DNA of 10,622 bases from Actinomycetes bacterium (GTDB lineage: Bacteria > Actinomycetota > Actinomycetes > Actinomycetales > Microbacteriaceae). Below are positions 1 through 6,339 of this stretch, piece by piece. The translations under genes were made by a program, and so were the position numbers. The number at the start of each line of letters is the position of its first letter. The first letter of the stretch is position 1. Under the pieces are notes generated by a model. It did not search any database. It saw only the letters and a program-made list of their open reading frames with translations, and was not told the origin of the DNA. The stretch covers positions 1 to 10,622 of the forward strand of contig JAUHVN010000073.1 in NCBI GenBank assembly GCA_030425055.1, written 5' to 3'.

Positions 1-2265
1 CGCGGCCGCGAGCCCCGGCGACGGCGCCTCGGATCCCGGCAGGCGGTGATCCTGTTCGAGGTCGTCGAGGCGCTGCCAGAGGTCGAGGGTGCCGTCGAGC
101 GCCCGCCGGAAGGGTCCGCGCGGCAGTCCCCGCTCCCCCATGCCCGAACCGCCCGGGCGCGCCGATTCGCGCCGCGGCTCGTACACGAGGCAGCACGCCA
201 GAGCCGCGAGGGCCGGCGCGTCGAGGTCCTTCCAGATGCCGGTGCGCAGCGCCTCGGCGACGAGCAGATCGCGCTCGCCGTAGATGCGCCTCATCGTGCG
301 GCCGGCCGGCGTGAGCGTCGTCGTGCCGTCGTCGGCGACCCGCACGTAGTCGAGCGCGGCGAGCACGTCGACCACGCGGTCGAAGATCCGCGCGACGGTG
401 CCGGTCCGGCTGTCGATCTGCTTGCGCAGCTTTCCGATGGTGCGCGACAGCTTCGCGTGGCGCTCGCCCCACCGCGCGTGGTTCTCGCGGTCGGGGCACG
501 AGTGGCACGCATGCCGCTGCATCCGCTTGCGCAGCGACTGGATCTCGCGCTGACGGGCATCGCGCGTCGACCGCGATGCGGTGGCGTCCTTGCGGTTCAG
601 CTTCTCGAGATCGCTCAGATCGCGCCTGATCGCGGCGTACTCGACGAAGTCGCCGCGATCGCATGCCATGGCACGCTCGTAGCCGGCGAGCGACTCCTCC
701 TGCTCGCGCACCTGCCGCGCGAGGCCGACGACGGCGCGGTCGGCCTGGAACTGCGCGAACGACGACTCGAGGATCTCCCGCGCACGGGAACGGCCGAACT
801 GGTCGATGAGGTTGACGGCCATGTTGTACGTGGGCCGGAAGCTCGAGTTCAGCGGATAGGTGCGGCGGGATGCCAGTGCCGCGACCGCCTGCGGATCCAT
901 GCCCTCGGTCCACTGCACGACCGCGTGGCCCTCGACGTCGATCCCCCGCCGGCCCGCGCGGCCGGTCAGCTGCGTGTACTCCCCCGAGGTGATCGCGACG
1001 CGGGCTTCGCCGTTGAACTTCTCGAGCTTCTCGAGCACGACGGTGCGCGCCGGCATGTTGATGCCGAGCGCGAGTGTCTCGGTCGCGAAGACCACCTTGA
1101 CCAGCTTGCGCTGGAAGAGCTCCTCGACCACCTCTTTGAATGCGGGCAGGAGCCCCGCATGGTGGGATGCGACACCTCGCTCGAGGTTGTCGAGCCACTC
1201 CCAGTAGCCCAGCACCGCGAGGTCCTCGTCGAGGAGCGAGCGCGTGCGCTGCTGGACGATCGAGCGGATCTCGGCCTTCTCGTCGGAGGACGTCAGGCGC
1301 ACCCCCGATCGGCGCACCTGCTGCACGGCCGCGTCGCAGCCGACGCGACTGAAGATGAAGAAGATGGCGGGCAGCAGATTCGCCCGCTCCAGCAGCCGCA
1401 CGACGTCGGGGCGGTCCAGGCGTTCGATGCGCTGGATGTTGGCGGATCGGACGGGCCGCCGGCCGCCCTTGTTCGGCCGTCGGCGCGTTCCCCCGTACCC
1501 GCCGCGGTGGGCGTCGCTGCGGAACTGCTGCGCGCGTCGATTGCCCTCGTAGCTGCCGCCCTTGACGGAACGGATGCGCGTGAGCTCCTGGTTGACCTGC
1601 GCCGTCGCGACCCCGGCGCGGTCGTCGAAGAGGGGCAGGAGGTCGCCGCGCACGAGCACGTGCTGCTCGAGCGGCACCGGCCGGGTCTCGGACACGATGA
1701 CCTCGGTGTCGCCGCGCACGGTGTCGAGCCAGTCGCCGAACTCCTCGGCGTTCGACACCGTCGCCGACAGCGAAACGAGCCGCACCTGGGCGGGGAGGTG
1801 GATGATGACCTCCTCCCACACGGCGCCGCGGAACCGGTCGGCGAGGTAGTGCACCTCGTCCATCACGACGTAGCGCAGTCCCCGCAGCGCCGGCGAGTCG
1901 GCGTAGAGCATGTTGCGCAGCACCTCGGTCGTCATGACCACGACGCGCGCCGACGCGTTGATGTTCGTGTCGCCTGTGAGCAGGCCGACGTCGTCCGGGC
2001 CGTAGACCTCGACCAGTTCGCGGAACTTCTGGTTCGACAGCGCCTTCATCGGCGTCGTGTAGAACGCCTTGTCGCCGACCTCGCGCATCGCCAGATGGAT
2101 CGCGAACTCGCCCACGATCGTCTTGCCCGCACCCGTGGGCGCGGCCACCAGCACGCTGCGCCCGGCTTCGAGCGCGTGGCATCCGGCGATCTGGAAGTCG
2201 TCGAGCCGGAACTTCTGGGATGCCGCGAAAGCGGCGGTCACCGCGAAGTCCGGGTCGGCCGTCAC
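1..2265 (-). CDS. helY: Ski2/Mtr4-like DEVH-box RNA helicase (HelY type), C-terminus cut by window edge
   Basis: ATP-dependent superfamily 2 helicase, probably acting on RNA in the cytoplasm. 755 codons are open and run off the left edge. Motifs seen: Walker A APTGAGKT (42-49); Ia TTPMKA (70-75); DEVH (136-139); SAT (167-169); a Gly/Arg-rich linker (about 236-275); FIFSR (304-308); ASHHAGLLP (366-374); motif V from ATETLALGINMPAR (394-407); motif VI QLTGRAGRRG (432-441). A helical region (about 496-580) leads to a Cys/His cluster HACHSCPDRE (585-594) and a DSHCT-like C-terminal domain that starts near 640. HelY-type proteins are usually over 800 residues, so perhaps 60-150 residues are missing; no break is seen. 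The GTG start overlaps the tatC stop as GTGA, and GGAG lies 8 nt upstream (2274-2277), so it is probably co-translated with tatC. The order pafB-pafC-tatA-tatC-helY matches mycobacteria. The exact RNA substrate is not visible. Confidence 0.95.
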   Translation of the reverse strand, partial: MTADPDFAVTAAFAASQKFRLDDFQIAGCHALEAGRSVLVAAPTGAGKTIVGEFAIHLAMREVGDKAFYTTPMKALSNQKFRELVEVYGPDDVGLLTGDTNINASARVVVMTTEVLRNMLYADSPALRGLRYVVMDEVHYLADRFRGAVWEEVIIHLPAQVRLVSLSATVSNAEEFGDWLDTVRGDTEVIVSETRPVPLEQHVLVRGDLLPLFDDRAGVATAQVNQELTRIRSVKGGSYEGNRRAQQFRSDAHRGGYGGTRRRPNKGGRRPVRSANIQRIERLDRPDVVRLLERANLLPAIFFIFSRVGCDAAVQQVRRSGVRLTSSDEKAEIRSIVQQRTRSLLDEDLAVLGYWEWLDNLERGVASHHAGLLPAFKEVVEELFQRKLVKVVFATETLALGINMPARTVVLEKLEKFNGEARVAITSGEYTQLTGRAGRRGIDVEGHAVVQWTEGMDPQAVAALASRRTYPLNSSFRPTYNMAVNLIDQFGRSRAREILESSFAQFQADRAVVGLARQVREQEESLAGYERAMACDRGDFVEYAAIRRDLSDLEKLNRKDATASRSTRDARQREIQSLRKRMQRHACHSCPDRENHARWGERHAKLSRTIGKLRKQIDSRTGTVARIFDRVVDVLAALDYVRVADDGTTTLTPAGRTMRRIYGERDLLVAEALRTGIWKDLDAPALAALACCLVYEPRRESARPGGSGMGERGLPRGPFRRALDGTLDLWQRLDDLEQDHRLPGSEAPSPGLAAA

Positions 2266-3083
2266 GCGGCGGTCTCCGGGGGCAGGATGTCGCGATTTCG
2301 CTTCGCTTTGCGACGGTCGAACAGCATCGACAGGCCCGCCGCGGCGAAGAACAGCACCATGAGGATGCCGGCGAGGATGAACGTCGTCGCGATGTCGGCC
2401 GGCGGCGTGGCCACGGCCGCGAACACGACCGACACGATGATCGCGATCCGCCAGCCGTTGAGGATCGCCTTACCCGTGATGATGCCCGCGAGGTTCAGTG
2501 CGACGAGGAACACCGGCAGCACGTACGCGACGCCGACGAACAGCAGCAGCTTGAAGACGAAGTCGTAGTAGTACCCCGAGTCGTAGAAGGCGGCGGCGCC
2601 GTCGGGGACGAAGCTCGCCATGAGCCGCACGATGTTCGGCATGATGTACAGGCCGGTCGCGCAGCCGAGGAAGAACAGCGGGATGGCCGCAGCGACGAAG
2701 CCGATCGTGTACTTGATCTCCTTGCGCGTCAGCCCGGGGGTGACGAACGCCCAGATCTGCCACACCCAGATGGGTGCAGACAGCAGAATGCCGATCGCGA
2801 TCGACATGCGCAGCCGCAGGTCGAAGCCCGAAGTGACCGAGCTGAACATGAGCTCGACCTTGCCGCCCTCACCGCGCGTCTCTGCGACCTGGCGGATCGG
2901 CTCGGTGATGACCCACAGCACCGCATCGGTGATGAAGAACGACACCACCATCATCACGACCAGCGCGATGGCCGCGATCATGAGGCGTCGCCTCAACTCG
3001 ACGAGGTGCGCGCCCAGCGACATCCTCTTGTCACGCCGCGGCGAGTCGGGATCGTCGACGCGCGGCGGTCCCGTCGTGACCAC
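2262..3083 (-). CDS. tatC: Twin-arginine translocase subunit TatC
   Basis: Polytopic membrane protein that binds twin-arginine signal peptides and nucleates the Tat pore for export of folded proteins. 273 residues. The TatC signature near the N-terminus reads GAHLVELRRRL (24-34), with E29 matching the glutamate known to be important in E. coli TatC. Six hydrophobic helices follow, with the conserved loop FVTPGLTRKEIK (113-124), where E122 corresponds to the second key acidic residue, and ATPPADIATT before the last helices. The tail is basic and cytoplasmic. The GTG start lies 5 nt after the tatA stop and has no clear Shine-Dalgarno, so translational coupling to tatA is likely. ATG at 3023 (residue 21, just before the signature) is an alternative start, but its purine-rich stretch abuts the codon. 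The stop overlaps the helicase start. No tatB is seen here; actinobacterial tatB is commonly elsewhere. Confidence 0.97.
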   Translation of the reverse strand: MVTTGPPRVDDPDSPRRDKRMSLGAHLVELRRRLMIAAIALVVMMVVSFFITDAVLWVITEPIRQVAETRGEGGKVELMFSSVTSGFDLRLRMSIAIGILLSAPIWVWQIWAFVTPGLTRKEIKYTIGFVAAAIPLFFLGCATGLYIMPNIVRLMASFVPDGAAAFYDSGYYYDFVFKLLLFVGVAYVLPVFLVALNLAGIITGKAILNGWRIAIIVSVVFAAVATPPADIATTFILAGILMVLFFAAAGLSMLFDRRKAKRNRDILPPETAA

Positions 3084-3088
3084 CCGAC

Positions 3089-3325
3089 TCAGGGAGTGCT
3101 CGAGCTTTTGCCGCTCGTATCGGAGGGTGCCACCTCGGGCTTGTCAGAGGGCGTCGCCTCGGACTCGGCACGCGTGGTGTCCTCGTCCTTCATCGCCTTC
3201 ATCTCGCCCTTGAACACCCGCGCGGACTGTCCCATGCTCTTCGCGAGCGCCGGCAGCTTGGCGGCGCCGAAGAGCAGCAGGATCACTGCGAGGATGAGCA
3301 GCCACTGCCAGCCTTGGATTCCCAT
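3089..3325 (-). CDS. tatA: Twin-arginine translocase subunit TatA
   Basis: Small membrane protein that oligomerises to form the Tat translocation path with TatC. 78 residues, normal for TatA. A single hydrophobic helix (about 7-19) ends in the invariant FG (19-20). An amphipathic helix follows (AAKLPALAKSMGQSARVFKG, 21-40, continuing to about 46). The tail is acidic, Ser/Thr/Pro-rich and probably unstructured (47-78). The ATG start is fixed by the MGIQGWQW beginning typical of TatA and by AAGGA a few bases upstream. The gene sits between pafC (44-nt gap) and tatC (5-nt gap), the usual actinobacterial order. TatA is preferred over TatB because of the short length and lack of an extended second helix. 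Confidence 0.95.
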   Translation of the reverse strand: MGIQGWQWLLILAVILLLFGAAKLPALAKSMGQSARVFKGEMKAMKDEDTTRAESEATPSDKPEVAPSDTSGKSSSTP

Positions 3326-3350
3326 GATGTTCCTTCCGAGTCCTCGTGTC

Positions 3351-3356
3351 AGTGTA
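3351..3356 (-). promoter_or_regulatory. Possible -10 element (TACACT) upstream of tatA
   Basis: TACACT lies in the 44-nt pafC-tatA gap on the coding strand. A start site about 7 nt downstream would give a leader of about 20 nt carrying the AAGGA ribosome binding site of tatA. No -35 hexamer is recognisable. In a gap of this size a TANNNT match is expected by chance perhaps one time in eight, so this is weak. If real, it would let tatAC-helY be transcribed apart from pafBC. Confidence 0.25.
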
Positions 3357-3369
3357 CCCCTGCCGACGC

Positions 3370-4326
3370 TCAGCGGTACTGCGCCAGCCCCGCGTCCGCC
3401 CAGTCCGCGGCGGCGCGCCGAGCGCCCGTCGGGTCGAGGATCTCGACGATCCCACCGCGTCGGGCGGCGAGCCGGCGCAGCGCGACCTCGTCGGCGATCG
3501 GCATGACCGCGGTCGACACGCCGTCCGCGGTCTCGACCTCGGCGCGATCGAGGTAATCGCCCAGCAGCGGCGCGAGTTCGGCGGGGAACCGCACGCGCGC
3601 GACCAGGTCGTCCGCAGCGGTCTCGAACCAGTCCGGCACCGGCGACTCGCCGTGCGTGATCGGGATGCCGGTCAGCTCGAGGCCGCTCACCCGATCGAGA
3701 TGGAAGGTGCGCATCGCCTCGCGCAGATGGCACCACCCCTGCAGGTACCACTGGCCGTCCGCGATGAGGATCTTCGCCGGGTCGACCGTGCGCGTCGTGG
3801 CGGCGGCATCCGGTGCCTTGTACGCGAACGACACAGCGACCCCGCGACGCAGCGCCTCCGCCACCGCGGCGCGCACTTCGTCGACGGGAGCGGGCGCGAC
3901 GATCACTTCGGTCGGCGCTGCCGAGGCGCCCCGCGAGAGCTTCGCGAGCAGACCCCCGTAGAGGTCGCTGTCGCCCACACCGGGGATCGAGCCTGCGAGC
4001 TGCAGTCCGGCGAGCAGCGCCGCCGCCTCGCGCGCGGTGAGGCGCGGGCTGCGCTCGAGTCCCACCGTGTTGGTCACGACCACGAGGTCCTGCGTCTCGA
4101 GGAGGTCCCAGTCGATGTCGAACAGGTCGTTCGGCATGCCCCAGAAGCCGCCCTCGCCGGGCAAGCCGATCATCGGGATCTTCGCGACCATGTCGCGCAT
4201 GGCCGCCGGCGGCACACCGAACTCGTCGGCCGCCTCGGCGATCGAGACCTCGCCCTTGCCGATGAGGTACGGCACGAGCTGCAGCAGGAGCGCCGCACGG
4301 TCGGTCGCCAGGTTCGGACGCGTCAT
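3370..4326 (-). CDS. pafC: WYL-domain transcriptional regulator PafC
   Basis: Partner of PafB. In mycobacteria the PafBC heterodimer activates the LexA/RecA-independent DNA-damage response, so a cytoplasmic DNA-binding role is inferred. 318 residues. The N-terminal winged helix-turn-helix (about 12-75) includes SIAEAADEFGVPPAAMRDMV. A WYL domain occupies about 140-225, with W193-Y194-L195 in DGQWYLQGW and the conserved arginine in FHLDRVSGL (R212). A C-terminal WCX-like extension follows (about 240-318). The ATG overlaps the pafB stop as ATGA, and a GAGGGGGAG tract lies just upstream inside pafB, so the two are co-translated in matched amounts. A gap of 44 nt leads to tatA. The start is clear; the much longer open frame continuing upstream is only the antisense-free extension through pafB. 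Confidence 0.93.
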   Translation of the reverse strand: MTRPNLATDRAALLLQLVPYLIGKGEVSIAEAADEFGVPPAAMRDMVAKIPMIGLPGEGGFWGMPNDLFDIDWDLLETQDLVVVTNTVGLERSPRLTAREAAALLAGLQLAGSIPGVGDSDLYGGLLAKLSRGASAAPTEVIVAPAPVDEVRAAVAEALRRGVAVSFAYKAPDAAATTRTVDPAKILIADGQWYLQGWCHLREAMRTFHLDRVSGLELTGIPITHGESPVPDWFETAADDLVARVRFPAELAPLLGDYLDRAEVETADGVSTAVMPIADEVALRRLAARRGGIVEILDPTGARRAAADWADAGLAQYR

Positions 4327-5312
4327 GACTCCCCCTCTGCGTGCAGCGCGAGCGTGGCCTCGAGCCGGGCGACGACCTCGTCGCGCAGCTGCTGCGGCTC
4401 GACGACCCGCACCTCGGGTCCGTACGACGCGAGCTCGTCGGCGAGGACGTGCACGTCGACGTAGGGCACACGCAGGCCCTGCGTGGCATCCGGTGTGCCA
4501 CGGCGCGCGAGACGGAGCGCCGCCTCGGAGCCGGGCACCACCTCCACGAGCGCGCTGTTGCGCGCGGCGACCTCGGCGAGACCGGCCAGCGCGCGATCGC
4601 CGGCACCGGTGCGCGCGGCGCCGTCGAAGGTGCGGCGCGAGATCTCGACCGGACCGACGATGCGCGAGAGCAGGAAGGTGCGTTCGGCCGCCATGTCGGT
4701 GTCGAATCCGTACACGTGCCATCGCGCCTCGTACTCGACGAGCGCGAGCGGCTGCAGATGCCGCGTGCGGGGCGCCTGCTCTCCGGGCTTGAGGTACGGG
4801 AACGAGACGGCGAGGGAGCGATCGATCGCCTGACGCAGCGGCCCGAAGGCCGGCTCGCGCACGTTGATCCGCGGCGAGAATCCGAGGATCGGCTCGTCCA
4901 CCGCGTTGCCGAGCGCGCGGATCTTGCGCAGGCCGCTGCGGGCCTCGTCCGACATCGAGCCGTCGCGCCACACTCCCCCGGCCAGCGTGAGAAGAGCGAG
5001 TTCGGCGGGTGTGAACGAGATGTCCGCCGGAAGCTCGTATTCGCTGCTCGGGACGCGGTACCGGGCCTCGCGCAGATCGTCGGGGTCGGCGCGGTCGCCG
5101 ATCGTCTCGATCGGGACCCCCATGCCCCGCAGGTTCTCCTTGTCGCGCTCGAACATCTTCTCGAGCGCGTCCTTCTTGGCCCCCGCCTCCGCCTGCTCGC
5201 GGTAGCCGGCGACGGACGACAGGATCGCGTCCTTCGTCAGGCCCTGCTGGGTCGCCATGAGCGCGACGACGAGGTTGACGAGACGTTCCTCGGGCGCGTT
5301 CCTGGCAGGCAC
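4323..5312 (-). CDS. pafB: WYL-domain transcriptional regulator PafB
   Basis: First subunit of the PafBC activator pair; despite the name (proteasome accessory factor), the known mycobacterial role is in the DNA-damage response. 329 residues. A winged helix-turn-helix covers about 8-90, starting ERLVNLVVALMATQQ and including MFERDKENLRGMGVPIET (53-70). The WYL-like domain lies about 150-230; the name-giving triad here reads W198-H199-V200 in ARWHVYGFD, with the arginine in FLLSRIVG (R217) kept. A C-terminal domain runs about 240-329. The GTG start at 5312 is the most upstream possible, since an in-frame TAG stands four codons before it. It has no ordinary leader: TAGGAT ends 6 nt before the GTG, suggesting a leaderless mRNA (see promoter entry). 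The stop overlaps pafC. Confidence 0.93.
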   Translation of the reverse strand: MPARNAPEERLVNLVVALMATQQGLTKDAILSSVAGYREQAEAGAKKDALEKMFERDKENLRGMGVPIETIGDRADPDDLREARYRVPSSEYELPADISFTPAELALLTLAGGVWRDGSMSDEARSGLRKIRALGNAVDEPILGFSPRINVREPAFGPLRQAIDRSLAVSFPYLKPGEQAPRTRHLQPLALVEYEARWHVYGFDTDMAAERTFLLSRIVGPVEISRRTFDGAARTGAGDRALAGLAEVAARNSALVEVVPGSEAALRLARRGTPDATQGLRVPYVDVHVLADELASYGPEVRVVEPQQLRDEVVARLEATLALHAEGES

Positions 5313-5317
5313 CCCAT

Positions 5318-5329
5318 CATCCTAGGATG
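5318..5329. repeat. 12-bp perfect palindrome CATCCTAGGATG over the pafB -10 region
   Basis: A perfect inverted repeat without spacer lies in the 26-nt FKBP-pafB gap and covers the predicted pafB -10 hexamer. It could be an operator for a dimeric regulator or simply a by-product of TAGGAT next to a CCTA-containing flank. A 12-bp palindrome is expected a few times by chance in a window this size, so only its position makes it notable. Confidence 0.35.
5319..5324 (-). promoter_or_regulatory. Predicted -10 element (TAGGAT) for leaderless pafB transcript
   Basis: TAGGAT fits the actinobacterial TANNNT -10 consensus and is separated from the pafB GTG by exactly 6 nt (GATGGG), so the predicted transcription start is the G of the start codon. 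The first three bases form an in-frame TAG, which excludes any longer pafB start. AGGA within the element could also act as a Shine-Dalgarno at 7 nt, so a leadered mRNA from farther upstream is an alternative. No -35 hexamer is convincing. The same geometry recurs before the FKBP and HAD genes. Confidence 0.6.
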
Positions 5330-5338
5330 CGCGCGTGA

Positions 5339-6304
5339 TCACTCGGCGGCGTCGAGCGTGTCGATGCCGAGCACGTCGATGACGAACACGAGCGTCGATC
5401 CTCCCGGGATCGCACCCTGGTCCACGTCGCCGTACCCCTGGTCGGGCGGGATCACGACGAGGATCTGCGAACCGACGGTCGCGCCGTCGAGCGCCTCGGC
5501 GAAACCGGGCACGACGGCGTCGAGCGACAGCGAGGCCGGGTCGCCGTCCCACGACGTGTCGAACACCTCGCGCTCGTCCCACGTGAGGCCCGTGTAGTGC
5601 ACGCGCACGGGGTACGAGCCGTCGACGACGGCGCCGTCGCCCTTCTTGAGCGTCTGCACGACGACCTCGGTCGGCGCGGCCGAATCCGGCACGATGACGC
5701 CGGGGCGGCCGTCGGGGGCGCGGACGACCGAGGGCATGCCGTGACCGGAGTTGAAGACGAGCGAGCCGTTCGCGGCCGGCAGGTACACCTTGCGCAGGTC
5801 GACGACGGCGACGGCCGACTCGGACTCGGCGAGCCCGAGGCTGACGGCGGCCTGCTCGTTGATGTCTCCGGGAGCGAGCGCGATCGCGATGCGCGAACCC
5901 TCCGTCGCGCAGGCGAGCGCCTCATTGAGCGCCGGGATCGTCTCCTCCCAGCGTGCGACGGAGAAGACGCTGTCGAGCGACCCGTCGTACGCCGTGCCGA
6001 CGAGGGTGTCGCCCGTCTCACCGCTCACGATCGTGATGTCGAGGGCGACGAGCTGCGACGAGTCCGTGATGGCACCGCCGTTGCCGGTCACGATGTCCTG
6101 GTACGCCGTCTCGGTCGTGCTCAGCGGCAGGTACACGTCGACCTGCGGCGCGCTGTCCGGATCGCCCTCGACAGTGATGAGATCCATCACGCCGGGGTCG
6201 ACGACCTGCGGACGCGGGCAGTCGGCTGACGTGGGGACGGAGCACCCCACCAGTCCGACGGACGCGAGTGCGAGGACGGCGAGGGAAGCGGGGAGTTTGC
6301 GCAC
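5339..6304 (-). CDS. Two-domain FKBP-type peptidyl-prolyl isomerase lipoprotein
   Basis: Predicted prolyl cis-trans isomerase anchored to the outer face of the membrane. 321 residues. A lipoprotein signal peptide has the lipobox L18-V19-G20-C21. Two FKBP-like units follow: a degenerate one (about 65-176) and a canonical one (about 214-314). In the second unit the active-site set is mostly kept: Y237 (VHYTG), F248-D249 (VFDTS), V264-V265 (AVVPGF), Y291 (QGYG) and F307, with Phe268 where FKBP12 has Trp. The first unit aligns by pattern (ACATEGSRIAIALAP against DGATVGSQILVVIPP) but lacks the aromatic residues. The GTG start fits the short basic n-region MRK; there is no Shine-Dalgarno, but TAGACT stands 6 nt before it. 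The gene lies between trmI (35-nt gap) and pafB (26-nt gap). Streptomyces also carries FKBP genes beside pafA. Its client proteins are unknown. Confidence 0.93.
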   Translation of the reverse strand: MRKLPASLAVLALASVGLVGCSVPTSADCPRPQVVDPGVMDLITVEGDPDSAPQVDVYLPLSTTETAYQDIVTGNGGAITDSSQLVALDITIVSGETGDTLVGTAYDGSLDSVFSVARWEETIPALNEALACATEGSRIAIALAPGDINEQAAVSLGLAESESAVAVVDLRKVYLPAANGSLVFNSGHGMPSVVRAPDGRPGVIVPDSAAPTEVVVQTLKKGDGAVVDGSYPVRVHYTGLTWDEREVFDTSWDGDPASLSLDAVVPGFAEALDGATVGSQILVVIPPDQGYGDVDQGAIPGGSTLVFVIDVLGIDTLDAAE

Positions 6305-6310
6305 CCGGCA

Positions 6311-6316
6311 AGTCTA
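6311..6316 (-). promoter_or_regulatory. Predicted -10 element (TAGACT) for leaderless FKBP transcript
   Basis: TAGACT matches TANNNT and is followed by 6 nt (TGCCGG) and then the GTG start of the FKBP lipoprotein, placing the expected transcription start on the start codon. As at pafB, the TAG is in frame and blocks any longer start. No purine-rich Shine-Dalgarno is present in the gap after trmI. No clear -35 hexamer is seen. Confidence 0.6.
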
Positions 6317-6339
6317 GGCGGTGGCCGCCCGCGCCTCGT

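Noticed and set aside
46..2568. An 840-codon open frame on the plus strand opposite the helicase and tatC
   Set aside because: Its codons are the exact reverse complements of helicase codons. In high-GC DNA the antisense frame stays open because TTA, CTA and TCA are rarely used. The product is Arg/Ala/Val/His-rich without domains, while the minus strand shows all helicase motifs.
3326..4971. Upstream extensions of the tatA and pafC frames
   Set aside because: Low-complexity Arg/Ala-rich translations of other genes' frames. The true starts are set by TatA and PafC family N-termini and by ribosome binding sites.
5296..5333. A mycobacterial-type PafBC binding site before pafB
   Set aside because: The bases 8 nt upstream of TAGGAT match fewer than half of TTGTCRGTG, so I do not claim autoregulation from this.
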